From NCBI GenBank assembly GCA_022432975.1, contig CM039503.1:51811259-51875258 (forward strand): a stretch of 64,000 nt of DNA, in the 5' to 3' direction. The notes beneath the pieces were generated by a model. That model saw nothing but the letters and a program-made list of their open reading frames with translations. It did no database searches and had not been told where the DNA came from. The position numbers were made by a program, and so were the translations under genes. The DNA comes from Begonia masoniana. Taxonomy: Eukaryota > Streptophyta > Magnoliopsida > Cucurbitales > Begoniaceae. This document shows positions 48,062 to 61,452 of the stretch, one piece after another (the stretch's first letter is position 1; every line of letters begins with the position of its first letter).

Positions 48062-51000
48062 TATAACACCCGACATTTTTGCCTATGTAATTATTTCCCC
48101 GAATCATTAAGCGAAATTAATTTGATATTAATACAATGAATGTTTTGTTAGAAAACAAATCGACGGAGCTTATGTTGGATTGAATAATGGGATAAAAACC
48201 AAACCAATGTGTAACTAAACAAAACCATTAGTTAGAGATGCATGGAGGGGCAATTTAGGAAGGAATTAAGGTTGGTGGGAGGAAGCCAATGAATGACTGC
48301 CAAGTGTTCAACTTGTTGAACAAGATATGTTCTTCCTCCTACGTGAAACCCTTCTCATCTTTCATCCTCTTCTCTGTTCTCTCTTCCAGGCGATTGAGAC
48401 AAACTTCCAAAAACCTTGTTTCACCCGTTTTCTTCTGTTTCCTCCGTTAAAGGTAATCTTCTAAGATAGTTAAAGAGTTTAGGTTATTTATTTGTGAGTT
48501 TTGATAAAGTTTAGGGTTAAGGTATTTTGGAGAAAACTCACTGTTTTTGTATGAAAACACGTTGGTGTGTTTTCTAAAGATTTGAATGGAGTCTGATGCA
48601 TATTCTACTAAGTTATTAGTTAGCATTTGTAGCTCTGTTAATTTTTCTTTTCGTGCACGTCATAGGTTCATGCATCATCGAAGTTTCACGAACAAAGCTT
48701 ACTGCATTTCGGACAACAGGTAAGATCATGTGTATAAGTTGGCCCTTAAGGCCCTACAGCATGGAGGTACTAGGTTTTGGTTCGGGTAGTTAGGTCGTAG
48801 GTTATGTTTTAAGTTAAACGTGTTCTTTGTGTTCTGTTTCTCGTTGTTTTTATTCTGTCACCCGTATATGTTGAGTTTAAACATCATACCTGTTCATGCA
48901 TACACGTTTTCTGGAAAACCTTATAAGTGTTTTCAGCAACAGATTTGAAGTTAAAAAAGATAAAACCTGTAATGTAATGTATGGTTAAGTGTGGACGAGG
49001 ACTGACATCCTGTCATGTACTCCTGTTATGTCCTGTTGTGGCATGTACTCCTGTTGCGCCAGCTCTTCTTCCCACTTATACCTTCCTGTCCAGTGAAATG
49101 TAATGTAATGTTCATGTATTTGAAAAAGTTCATGCATAGCACGTGCATCACTTTGCATTGTATGTTCTTACTGAGCTCTAGGCTCATAGTTGAACTCCCT
49201 GTTGTAGGTGTGGATCCTCCAGATGAGGACATTGTGCCTCAAGATGATGAGTTGATGTAGTTGGCTGGATGAGCTCACGGGGTGATTGCTGCAGTCAGAC
49301 AAGAGTTAACCTTGTGAGAATGTATTTTCTAAAGTTATGTCAAATTCTGTACAGCCTTTTGGATTTTAAAACGATGGACAAACTTTCTGTTGATGTATTT
49401 AAAACCTCTGTTTGACAGTTGTATCTATATTTTGAAAACACTCTGGAACTGCTTGAGTTCTCCCTTTGAAGTTGTGCATGGGTGGTCTCGAATTTTAGAG
49501 CTATCCATGCAGTTTATTTTCTTGAATCTGTCATTTGTAAAGCATGTTTTACAACTTGTTTTGAATCGGGTTTTGAAGGTCTGAAACTTTTATGCCTTTT
49601 GTTTTATGTTCCCTGTTTATACGTCTTCCTGTCAAAAGTTGTCAAATTCTGCCTTTAAAACTACATCTTCCGATTACATCCACCGTTACCCTTTAAAAGC
49701 ACATCCACCGCTGCCTTTTTAAAGTACATCCACCGCTGCTTTTAAAATCACATCCACCGTTGTCTTTTTAAAGCACATCCACCGCTGCTTTTAAAATCAC
49801 ATCCACCGTTGTCCTTTAAAGCACATCCACCGCTGCCTTTAAATTTGCTTCCACCGGTGAACAGTGCATTTCCGTCTGTAGTTCACTTCCACCGGTGAAC
49901 AATGCATTTCCGTCTGTAGTTCACTTCCACCGGTGAACAGTTCATTTCTATCTGTAGTTCACATCCACCAGTGAACAGTTCATTTCTGTCTGTAGTTCAC
50001 ATCCACCGGTGAACAGTTCATTTCTGTCTGTAGTTCACTTCCACCGGTGAACAGTTCATTTCTGTCTGTAGTTCACTTCCACCGGTGAACAGTTCATTTC
50101 TGTCTGTAGTTCACTTCCACCGGTGAACAGTTCATTTCTGTCTGTAGTTCACTTCCACCGGTGAACAGTTCATTTCTGTCTGTAGTTCACTTCCACCGGT
50201 GAACAGTTCATTTCTGTCTGTAGTTCACTTCCACCGGTGAACAGTTCATTTCTGTCTGTAGTTCACTTCCACCGGTGAACAGTTCATTTCTGTCTGTAGT
50301 TCACTTCCACCGGTGAACAGTTCATTTCTGTCTGTAGTTCACTTCCACCGGTGAACAGTTCATTTCTGTCTGTAGTTCACTTCCACCGGTGAACAGTTCA
50401 TTTCTGTCTGTAGTTCACTTCCACCGGTGAACAGTTCATTTCTGTCTGTAGTTCACTTCCACCGGTGAACAGTTCATTTCTGTCTGTAGTTCACTTCCAC
50501 CGGTGAACAGTTCATTTCTGTCTGTAGTTCACTTCCACCGGTGAACAGTTCATTTCTGTCTGTAGTTCACTTCCACCGGTGAACAGTTCATTTCTGTCTG
50601 TAGTTCACTTCCACCGGTGAACAGTTCATTTCTGTCTGTAGTTCACTTCCACCGGTGAACAGTTCATTTCTGTCTGTAGTTCACTTCCACCGGTGAACAG
50701 TTCATTTCTGTCTGTAGTTCACTTCCACCGGTGAACAGTTCATTTCTGTCTGTAGTTCACTTCCACCGGTGAACAGTTCATTTCTGTCTGTAGTTCACTT
50801 CCACCGGTGAACAGTTCATTTCTGTCTGTAGTTCACTTCCACCGGTGAACAGTTCATTTCTGTCTGTAGTTCACTTCCACCGGTGAACAGTTCATTTCTG
50901 TCTGTAGTTCACTTCCACCGGTGAACAGTTCATTTCTGTCTGTAGTTCACTTCCACCGGTGAACAGTTCATTTCTGTCTGTAGTTCACTTCCACCGGTGA

Positions 51001-52415
51001 ACAGTTCATTTCTGTCTGTAGTTCACTTCCACCGGTGAACAGTTCATTTCTGTCTGTAGTTCACTTCCACCGGTGAACAGTTCATTTCTGTCTGTAGTTC
51101 ACTTCCACCGGTGAACAGTTCATTTCTGTCTGTAGTTCACTTCCACCGGTGAACAGTTCATTTCTGTCTGTAGTTCACTTCCACCGGTGAACAGTTCATT
51201 TCTGTCTGTAGTTCACTTCCACCGGTGAACAGTTCATTTCTGTCTGTAGTTCACTTCCACCGGTGAACAGTTCATTTCTGTCTGTAGTTCACTTCCACCG
51301 GTGAACAGTTCATTTCTGTCTGTAGTTCACTTCCACCGGTGAACAGTTCATTTCTGTCTGTAGTTCACTTCCACCGGTGAACAGTTCATTTCTGTCTGTA
51401 GTTCACTTCCACCGGTGAACAGTTCATTTCTGTCTGTAGTTCACTTCCACCGGTGAACAGTTCATTTCTGTCTGTAGTTCACTTCCACCGGTGAACAGTT
51501 CATTTCTGTCTGTAGTTCACTTCCACCGGTGAACAGTTCATTTCTGTCTGTAGTTCACTTCCACCGGTGAACAGTTCATTTCTGTCTGTAGTTCACTTCC
51601 ACCGGTGAACAGTTCATTTCTGTCTGTAGTTCACTTCCACCGGTGAACAGTTCATTTCTGTCTGTAGTTCACTTCCACCGGTGAACAGTTCATTTCTGTC
51701 TGTAGTTCACTTCCACCGGTGAACAGTTCATTTCTGTCTGTAGTTCACTTCCACCGGTGAACAGTTCATTTCCGTCTGTAGTTCACTTCCACCGGTGAAC
51801 AGTTCATTTCTATCTGTAGTTCACATCCACCAGTGAACAGTTCATTTCTGTCTGTAGTTCACATCCACCGGTGAACAGTTCATTTCTGTCTGTAGTTCAC
51901 TTCCACCGGTTCACTTCCACGGTGAACAGTGCATTTCTGCTGCATCCACCGCTCCCTTTAAAATTTCATCTTCCGCCTGACGTCATCTGCCCATATCCTC
52001 CGCCCAGTTTAATTACGTCTTCCGCTTGACGTCATCCATCATCTGCCTAATTCTTCCGTCCCGGTTTATTTACGTTATCCGCCCCTGTCACCTAGTCTAC
52101 CTCTTCCTCCCCGGTTTATCTGCATCTTCCGCCTTACTTCCTCCGCCCTGCATCACCTGATCCTGTCATTCACTGTAGCCCTCCTCCTAGTATGCCTTCT
52201 AGATTATTATTTTCCAGTTTATGTTTTTGTATTTCTTTTCGTCCTGTTTCTTTCTGTCGTTTATTCCTTCTCCTCCTGTCTTTCTCATCTAAAATCCAGA
52301 GAAGGTCTTCTCTATGTAAAGTTTTAAAGTTAAAAAAAAATATATATGTCCCGTTTTTCTGTTAAATGTCCAGAGTGATGGCTCTTCGACCCCGATCGGG
52401 TTTGGGGCTGTCACA
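48062..52415 (-). mobile_element. LTR (family 1), minus orientation, inflated by a 38-bp array
   Basis: On the + strand it begins TATAACACCCGAC (canonical TGTAACACCC with one change) and ends GGGGCTGTCACA, the reverse of the 2,239-4,680 LTR. It shares the GGCCCTTAAGGCCCTAC block and TGACGTCA sites (51,978 and 52,027). At 4,354 bp it exceeds its relatives mainly because of the array at 49,851-51,935. No matching 5-bp duplication was found (ATTAG left, TAAAT right), so it may not be a simple solo LTR. Confidence 0.8.
49851..51935. repeat. 38-bp tandem array, 55 units
   Basis: The word CCACCGG recurs every 38 bp from 49,851 to 51,903 without any register slip (54 intervals). Each unit contains CACCGGTG, itself a palindrome, and GTTCAC/GTGAAC arms eight bases apart. 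Units 4-49 look identical by eye. Variant units near the left edge (1-3) reappear in the same order near the right edge (50-52). The period is not a multiple of three and a TAG occurs per unit, so it is non-coding. There are no spacers. Confidence 0.97.
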
Positions 52416-52718
52416 TAAATCGTAGATAATTTTTTTTTTATAAATATAAGTTATTATGTACGGAGTTGAATCAGAAATTTTAACAGTGTTATTTTTAGAG
52501 TAATTACATTGACAAAATGACGACTTATGATTTTTAAGTGACACAGACTCTTTGTCTTCTGTTAAAGATTAATTTGACACTTGATGCGGAATCGAAATTT
52601 CCACGTACTAAATCAACATGTAACGGTGGTTTGATGGAACCACAGTCATCATCTCCTATGAAATTGGATGACCCTCTATCGCAGGTATGCTCTACGTGTG
52701 GTTCTTCCATACAATTTC
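52416..52718 (+). pseudogene. LARP1-like gene remnant, left part (locus 3)
   Basis: About 230 bp matches locus 2 (44,500-44,640), including GACACAGACTCTTTGTC and AACGGTGGTTTGATGG. It is cut at 52,718 by a solo LTR whose target duplication ATTTC reappears at 61,453, where the remnant resumes. Confidence 0.45.
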
Positions 52719-52812
52719 TGTAGCGACCCTAGCACTGTACCTAATTTCCCGTACACATATATATATATATATATATTTATCCCTATACTTTAAATAAACT
52801 CTAGGCAGAATT

Positions 52813-52856
52813 TAAATCGAAATCGAAATCGAAATCGAAATTGAAATTGAAATCTA
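52813..52856. repeat. Hexanucleotide AAATCG/AAATTG microsatellite
   Basis: About seven consecutive AAATCG units degrade to AAATTG at the right end, inside the outer LTR. Confidence 0.85.
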
Positions 52857-52978
52857 TATTTTAAACCATTTATAAACTTAAAACAATTTAAAACAACTAA
52901 ATAAAACATTTAAAATCAATTAACAAATCAATTAATAGGGGAGGGCAGAACCGTCCATTTGCGACGGAAGAGGAGGGA

Positions 52979-53068
52979 CGATCGATCTCCATAATTTTTG
53001 GAGATCGATCGCCAATGGTAAAACAATGAGGGGCGATCGATCTCCATAATTTTTGGAGATCGATCGCC
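52979..53068. repeat. Pair of long perfect hairpins rich in GATCGATC
   Basis: Two inverted repeats lie 20 bp apart. The first (52,979-53,011) has a 13-bp perfect stem and the second (53,032-53,068) a 15-bp perfect stem, GGCGATCGATCTCCA. Both have the same 7-base loop, TAATTTT. Diverged half-copies (GGCGATCAGTCGCC type) follow to about 53,160. They were not seen in the related LTR at 19,484-21,908. Confidence 0.85.
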
Positions 53069-54338
53069 GAGTTCCAGACATGGAGGGGCGATTGGTCGCC
53101 GCTCACCCTGGCGATCAGTCGCCTCATCATTTCGGCCTCCACTCTATTTTGGCGATCACATTTTTCTATTTGGCAAGCTCTTTGGAATCGAAATTCCAGA
53201 GAGCAAACTTCAACCCTTTTCATTTCTTCCTCCTACGTATGCACTCTAAACACTTCAACAAAACTTAACTCATTTCTCAATTTATCAATCCCAACTTAAC
53301 GGCCTAAACATACTTTAAAACGTGTTTAAAACATAACAAACTTTCGTGAAAACAAACTTCGTGGATACGTTCGAAAACTATACATTTCCTCCTGTTTTAA
53401 ATCACTAAGCAATTTGTAACGCCCCCGAACCCACCCTGGCTCGGTGCGCTACTTTGCTAACCAAACCCACGTTGAAACATAATTTAAACTAGGCCTAGAC
53501 TCGCTAATTACCCTTACTCCTAACCGCTAAGCACCACGGCGTTTTCCCCAAAAAATTCGGCAGAGTAACGCCTGAAAATGGCGCCTCCAAAAATGCTAAG
53601 TACCTGCACACAAACCAATTCCCAACCAGATCCAGAATATTCTTACTCAGCTAATCACTCACTATCCAGCATACAAAATCTCCAATAATAGAAAAAAATG
53701 GGAAACTAAAATACTAACATCCCCAAATGTAGAAAATCCACAGGTTAGGGCGACCTATCACCCTTAACTTAACTATATACAACAATAAACATTTACAATA
53801 ACCACCAAAATATTAAACTCCACATCTCCGAAGACCATGGTCGAGACGCCCTGACAACTGCCTGCACCGGCATACTGCGTACATCAACGACTGTGTCCCA
53901 ATCCTAGTTTTCCTCGAAGCTTACTCCTGTCGTCACCTACACCACAGAACACACACACACACACGTAAGCTTACGCTTAGCAAGTAGGGAGTAACAAATA
54001 ATAACAATAACAATGCACACACCATCCTACCCTAACACAATAACACAACACCACCCAATGCAACTCAACAAACTGACTCAACATAACACGACAACACACA
54101 ATGCAATCAACCTAATACATACAGTTTCTATCACTCAGTTGTGCTTCTTTGCTGTTCGTTGCTTTACTCTTGCTTTAATCTTTCATAAGCCGTGTGGAAC
54201 GAGTTGGCACAAATCCCATAACCGTCTGGGATGGCCACACTCGAACCACCATCCTTCATAGTGGACCCCTCGGGGTGCTACATACCAACACCTCAGCCCG
54301 ACAAGGCACACTATTCAAGATTATATGTTTTAGCCAAC

Positions 54339-54590
54339 CATCTCTCATAGAGTACCCCTCGGGGTGCTACTACCAGCAACCTCAGCCCGACAAGGCACCT
54401 ATTTGAAATGCAATAAGTGTTTTAGCTGTCATCTCTCATAGAGTACCCCTCGGGGTGCTACTACCAGCAACCTCAGCCCGACAAGGCACCTATTTGAAAT
54501 GCAATAAGTGTTTTAGCTGTCATCTCTCATAGAGTACCCCTCGGGGTGCTACTACCAGCAACCTCAGCCCGACAAGGCACCTACTCGAGA
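54339..54590. repeat. 91-bp tandem repeat, about 2.8 copies
   Basis: CATCTCTCATAGAGTACCCC recurs at 54,339, 54,430 and 54,521. Each unit contains CCCCTCGGGG, a perfect palindrome, and CCTCAGCCCGACAAGGCAC. A fourth, diverged copy precedes it near 54,245. Confidence 0.9.
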
Positions 54591-56032
54591 TGCATTTTTT
54601 ACAATTCACTTAATCTGATTACGTTCATGCTCACAATGCCAATCAATGCCACTAATCGTACCTAACGTGCTATACCATGATGCATGCTAAAAAAATGCAA
54701 TACCGAACACAACCAAACAATTACCAAACAACACTGAACTAACAACACCAAACAACCACAACCAGGAAATTCATTTTCACATTACTTAATACAAAACAAA
54801 GCAGCCAACTCACAAATACTTAACCAGACCAGAACAAAGTAAAGCAATCAACCATCAACAATGCTTGACCGACAAAGAAGACAACCAAACATCAACAACA
54901 AATAACCAACAAGGAAGACGGCCAAACAACAAACAAATAAATCCTACCGTTCCGTGGTGTAGGCCCCAAGGCAAAACAAACGTCCTCTACTTACCTGGCG
55001 TCCTAGCTCGCTGAGGCTACTCGGTTACCTGTTCACCTACGGCTTGACCTACGACAATAATTCAAACTTTATTACAATCAAGCTTACATTCACCAATCAC
55101 AATGTCAATTAACCCCACTCAGATTAATTTAGACTTGGCACAACACAATTTGAGGGTTCTCCACTCGGAAACCTATTCACAAAAGTCACTTAAGCATTAC
55201 AATTCACTTCTAAAGAATATTTAAGCTAACTCTAACTACAATTAATCAAACTTCATTCAAATTAAGCCTACATTCACCAATTACCCTCAAACTACTATTT
55301 CTAGCCTAATCCAACAAAAACCTAATGAAACGGGCCACCAATTTGGGTTCGGTAAAAACCGACCCAAAACTTCAAACGCGCGTAACTTTTGCGTCGGTCA
55401 TCGGAATCGAACGATTCCAGCGGCCACGTACTCCTCTAATAACCTATTTTAACCTGCTAAAAGGAATTTCAAAACAACCGACCCTAGCTAGGTCGAAACT
55501 AGCAAAACCCGAACTGCCCCTTTACCCGAAAAATCCCCCTTTTCAATTTTCCATTAAATTCCACTCAATTCCTCACCAATCAACTTCCTATACCCTCAAT
55601 TAGCTTAAATTAATCAAAAATCTCGAACTAGAAGCAAAAACCCGAAATGCCCCAAAGAGGGCTTTCTGAATTTCGCCCAAATCGGGCTCATCACAGCCAG
55701 GCGATGGAAGCCGGTCCAAGGGTTGGCAAACCCACGTTGGAAGTAGCCCATTTCGACCGGCGATCGGAGCTCAAAGTCGCTCCTCACCCTCGGCCACTAC
55801 CGAACCGAAACAGGGCACAAAAGGGGACTTACCGTTCAATTCGTGCGCGGAGAAGGGCCGGAGTCTGCTCGTCGCCGTCGTCTGGCCGGAAAGCGTCAGA
55901 AGTCACCGGCGAACGCCTCACCGTCGCCGCCCTGCGTCTCCCCTGTTCTGCCTTCAGCGTCGGGCCCGAGCGCAAAATGGCTTCCTCGAAGCCATTTTGT
56001 GTTCTGTTTTTTTTTTATAAATTATGTAAATA

Positions 56033-56548
<516 letters not shown>

Positions 56549-56726
56549 CCCGTCTTAATTATATAATTTTCTAAATTGACTTCATCCGTACCCGCTAAGT
56601 TCTCCAATTAATAAACCGTCTTAAGTCACTTTTAATTACTTTCCTCTTTTTGCTATTTTTTTTAAATAAATAAACAAACTATGATTATACTTTTAATTCT
56701 TTCCAATTTTTTCCCTTTAAAAAAAA

Positions 56727-56955
56727 ATCTGGGTGTTACACAATTTCCAATAAAACTTTATAAAATAGTTTATCAAAAACAGGTTTCCAAACATGTTGTT
56801 AAAACCTATCAACTATCAGAACCAAGCACCCTAAAAAATCTCGGGTGTTACACAATTTCCAATAAAACTTTATAAAAATAGTTTATAAAACAGGTTTCCA
56901 AAAATGTTTTAAAACCTATCAACTATCCAGAACCAAGCACCCTAAAATGTTCTAA
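56727..56955. repeat. ~111-bp direct duplication across an LTR terminus
   Basis: The stretch beginning AATCT(C)GGGTGTTACACAATT and running to AACCAAGCACCCTAAAA occurs twice in a row with a few differences. It spans the inner LTR end, its target duplication and the adjoining outer-LTR sequence. Confidence 0.85.
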
Positions 56956-58041
56956 CTTTATACATATCCCTCAAAATAACCCAACACCCTCAAAACACGT
57001 ACATAAATCCCCACGGGTCAGTTAAGTATCGACTGCGCAACACACCACCGCAAGCCATCCTCCGTCAACTGCATCACTCCTCAGGTGGAGGGATCTCGTC
57101 CTCACCTATGTCGAAGTCACCTACACCATACAGACACCTATGAGATAAAAATCTCAGCAAATTCTAGTAAATGTACATGCATGCTATGCATATGAGTTCA
57201 TAAATCATGCAGCATTTTCTTTATCTTTACTCTGTGGGTGTCACCGATATCTCAGCCTCCTAACTGGAGAGAGCATATCCAGCGGTCGGACTACTCTTTC
57301 TAGCTAGACGGGGGGGAGGGGGGTACACGCTTACAACACGTACAGCCGTGCCTGAGCCCCATCTCGTATGACCTGTAACTGTATAACTGTATGAATATGC
57401 AATAGATGTGGTATTGTGACAAACCCGTAATCGATCTCCACAATAGGTTGTGCCCCTCTCCAGGCCACATCGCCATTTTCTTTAAAACATCGTGCGGAAA
57501 TTCATTTTTTATGTTCTTTTTAAAACACGTGAAGCGTGAACAGTTCAATATGACAGAAAGTAAACATACATGCGGAGCATACCATCAAAACACAACATCA
57601 ACCTATAAAATGATCGAACCCTAACTACCCAACCAAAGCGAATAAACAAACACGTCGCCAAAATTCCTCGAAACGACCTCGACGTACGGTGTAGACCAAT
57701 CGGTCAGAGAAAATCACGAGAACTTACCTCGTGTGCAAAGCAGCTCAAGCTCCGTCCACGAGTGTTGTTTGTCTGAGGCAAAACACAACGGTCGATGTTA
57801 AAACAATTTAAGTTTCTAAACGTCTAAATTAACGAAACCTTAACTAAAGAATTTCTTAAAACTTCTAACTTAATTATTCGAAGCATATCGATGAACAATT
57901 TACGATTGATACCTCGAAACTACAATTTACGAGTTTTTTCCTAAAACCCGAAAATTCTCAAATTTTAACATTCGTCCTAAATCAATTAAATTCGTCCAAT
58001 AACGTCCAATACATTCACTATATCCTTAATTACGGCAAACC

Positions 58042-60770
58042 TGTAACACCCTGCATTTTTGCCAGGTAATAGTTTTTTTTCCCGGATCGTTTAAACGAGA
58101 TTAATATTATATTAATACAATGAATATTTTGGTTAAAATGATGGAATGTTTAAGGGAAAACCAAACTAAGTGTAATCAAAACAAGTCAATTAGGTTAAAA
58201 GCTAATGGAAGGGTAAATGTGGAAGTAATTAGGGTAGGTGGAAGCAAATCAATGGATGAGTGCCAAGTGGCAACTTGTTGAAGAAGATATGTCTTCTCTT
58301 CCTCCTACGTGAAGCTCACTTCTACCTCCCCTTTCTGTTTTCTCTTTTCCAGGCGACCAGCAACGATTTTAACCTGATTTCTTCCTGTCTCTCCAGCAAA
58401 GGTGAACGTCTTTTAACGCTAACAAGTTTGGACAAGTTTAAAGTGAGTTTTTACCGAAGTTTAGGGTTTCAGTTTTTGGTGAAAACTCACTGTTTTGGAT
58501 GAAAACACGTTGGTGTGTTTTCTAAAGTGTTTTAAGTGTGTTTGCTGCATCTCCTACGTGATATTAGTTAGCATTTGTAGCGTTTAAATTCTGTACATTC
58601 ATGTTACAGATCCGAACTCTCCAGGGACGTTCGAGCACACTGCATTGCCGCGAACAGGTAAGTTCATAACCGTAGGTTGGCCCTTAAGGCCCTACATCAC
58701 AGAGGTACTAAGATCCCAGTTCTGTCGGGTAGTTTTGGGTAGAAATGTTATAGCTTCTGTTCAGTTTGTGTTTTATGTTGTCTGTTCAGCTCATGTCCCG
58801 AGTTGTCTGTTTTCTGTTTCACAATATGCCCTGTTATTTCTGATGTCTACTGTTATAGGTTCAAGCACTGAGACTGTCATGCATACACGTTTTACTGAAA
58901 ATTCATGCAAAACTGATTTCTTTACACTGTTTGAAATTAAACAAGATAAAATCTGACTGTCTGAAATGTACCAGGTTAAGTGTGGGACGGGGACTGTCCC
59001 TTCTGGTTTTATCCCTCCCTGGGAATCTGAAAATATTGTCCCTGGCAAGGACCCTCTGGTTTTATCCCTCCCTGGGAATCTGAAAACTGCCGTGCCTGAT
59101 AGTGCACCTACTGAACCAGTTCCCCTATAAGCCCCACTTAATTCTTCTGCCACTGAAACTGAATGTTCTGTTCTATCACCGCATTTCTGAAAATCTGCAT
59201 GCATAGCATTTTGCATCATTGCATTCTGATTATGTCCTTACTGAGTTTTAGACTCATAGGTGAACTCTCTGATGTAGGTACCGAACCTGAAACCGAGGAC
59301 CTTGTGCCTCAAAATGATTACCTGATGTAGTTGATGGCTCGAGCTCATGGGGGTTGGTTGCTGCAGTCAGGCATAAAATTCTGACCCGAGGTTTAAGTTT
59401 CCTGAAATGTCTATTTTGTAAAGTCTTCTGGAAAATTATGGTTTGGTTGTAAAACCCTTCCTTTGAAGAAACTCTGCAAGTATATGTCATATTCTGTACT
59501 GATTTTCAGACTTTAAAACAATGTATAGGTCTGATGTCTAAGTTTTTGAAACCGCTGTACTTGACAGTTCAGTTATATTCTAAAGTATTCTGGAATTGTT
59601 TGGGATACTTTCTGTTATTCTGTGCATGGATGATTCTGGTTTTGGGAACATGCATGCAGTTTGCCTCTTTAAATCTGTCAATTGTAAAATATCTGTCAAT
59701 TGTGAAGTATGCTTAACAGTCTTGTTTAGAATCAGGCATTGAAGGTTTACGTCTTTTATGCATTCTGCTTCTGCTGTATCTGACAGTTGAATTACGTTCT
59801 GATGTGTTCTGAAATAGTTTGGAACATTCTCTGTAGTCTGTACACGAAGGGTCTCTGGTATTAGAGCTTTCTATGTATAGTGAAATCCTTTAAACTTCTG
59901 TCATGCTTTCTGTTGTGTTCAAGAACCATGTTTTGAACTGGTTCGAAGAAATCTGAGACTTCTAAGCGTTCTGTTTTATGCCCTCTGTTCGTATGTCTTC
60001 CTGTTGACAGTTGTAAATTCTGTCTTTAAAATCATATCTGCCGATTTCACCTTCCGGTAAGAATTTTGAATACATCTACCGATAGATACTGTACATGTTT
60101 TGTCTTATTCCCATCCACCGCCAAACGGTGTTACTGCCTTAGGTTTTCATCTTCCGATTTCAATTGCTATCTGCATCTTCCGATGACGTCACCCATCTTC
60201 CGGCTGACGTCATCACCTCCTGCCGATTCTGTTTATTTCAGAACATCTTCCGGCTGACGTCATCTATCTTCTGGCTGACGTCATCACCTTCTGCCGGTTA
60301 CGTTTGCTGTTTGCATCTGCCGGTTGACGTCATCCATCTTCCGGCTGACATCATCCGTTTTGTCTTAATTGACATCTTTCGCCCAGTGTAGTTTACATCC
60401 ACCGATAGTTTTAATCTTCCGCCTGACGTCATCACTCACCTTCCGACGACGTCGTCGCAATTGCCGATTCTATCTGCTGCCTTCATCTTCCGGCCACGTC
60501 ATCTGCCGAAGCCTCCCGCCAATTTTGTTTATTTTTGTTTTCTTTTCTTCTGCTTCTCTTCTGTTATTCACTTATGTATTTCAGCCAACTGTATCCCGTT
60601 TGTTTTTGACTCCAGAGAACTCTCCCTCCCTGTAAACATTTTAAAAGTATAATGTCCTCTGTTTTGACCGATCTGTTCAAAAAAAAATAGTCCCCGTTTT
60701 TCCGTTATCTGTCCCAGAGTGATGGCTCCGATCCCGGACTCCGATCGGGTCTCGGTTTCGGGCTGTCACA
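58042..60770 (-). mobile_element. Solo LTR (family 1), minus orientation, TSD AAACC
   Basis: It begins TGTAACACCCTGCATTTTTG and ends CGGGCTGTCACA. AAACC is perfectly duplicated at 58,037-58,041 and 60,771-60,775. The 2,729-bp sequence is the reverse of the 2,239-4,680 LTR, with the GGCCCTTAAGGCCCTAC block at 58,679 and a TGACGTCA cluster near its 5' end. No internal domain is seen. Confidence 0.93.
60184..60431 (-). repeat. TGACGTCA-rich repeat cluster in LTR
   Basis: Exact TGACGTCA palindromes occur at 60,184, 60,205, 60,255, 60,276, 60,325 and 60,424. They are embedded in degenerate CATCTTCCGGCTGACGTCAT repeats and lie in the same position as the cluster in the LTR at 2,239-4,680. Confidence 0.65.
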
Positions 60771-61452
60771 AAACCTATTAATTTCGGACTATAAATCGCG
60801 ATTTTAAAACGAAACCTAAACGAAACCCTAATTGTTCAAACTCCGTAAAACTCGAAATAAACGTTCTAAAACTATAGATCCATACCTAGAGCGTCGATTG
60901 GAGGAGAAAACGCGAAGAACGGAAGACGAACGGAGGAAAACGGAGGTCGGAAGTCGAAGGAAATCATCGCGGGCAGAGAGGAGATCGCAGGAAGAAAAGG
61001 AAGAAAAGTGTTCTGGCGTGAAAAATGGTGAAGCAGAAGGAGTTTGATGGTTTTAATAAAATTTGGTTTGCAAATTTACCATTTTGCCCTTAGTACATAT
61101 TTTATATTCGTCTCGTCCTTCGTTTCGTGAATCGGCTAACTGTTCGGTTTCTCTAAATTTTCTTATTTTGCCAATAACTACAACTTATTATTTGAGATTT
61201 ATCAAAACTGTCCGATCGCAAATCGGACCTCGTTTACTATTTTTACTAAAACGTCTTTTATATTACGAGAAACTTAATTACTCAGAATATAGCGTTATTA
61301 CTCCGAAAAATTCCGTAAATTCCCTAAAATTCCTATTAATCGTTAGGATTCTAATAACGCTTTCTTTTCGTAAAAACGAATTTGATTCGACATATTTACG
61401 AAAATGCCAATATATATTATAATATAAAATCTCGTACAAGCCGGATATTACA

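Noticed and set aside
49851..51935. CRISPR-like array
   Set aside because: The 38-bp units are directly contiguous with no spacers, and the genome is clearly a plant's.
48057..52420. Target duplication around the 48,062-52,415 LTR
   Set aside because: Flanks ATTAG and TAAAT do not match, so a simple solo-LTR insertion is not claimed here.
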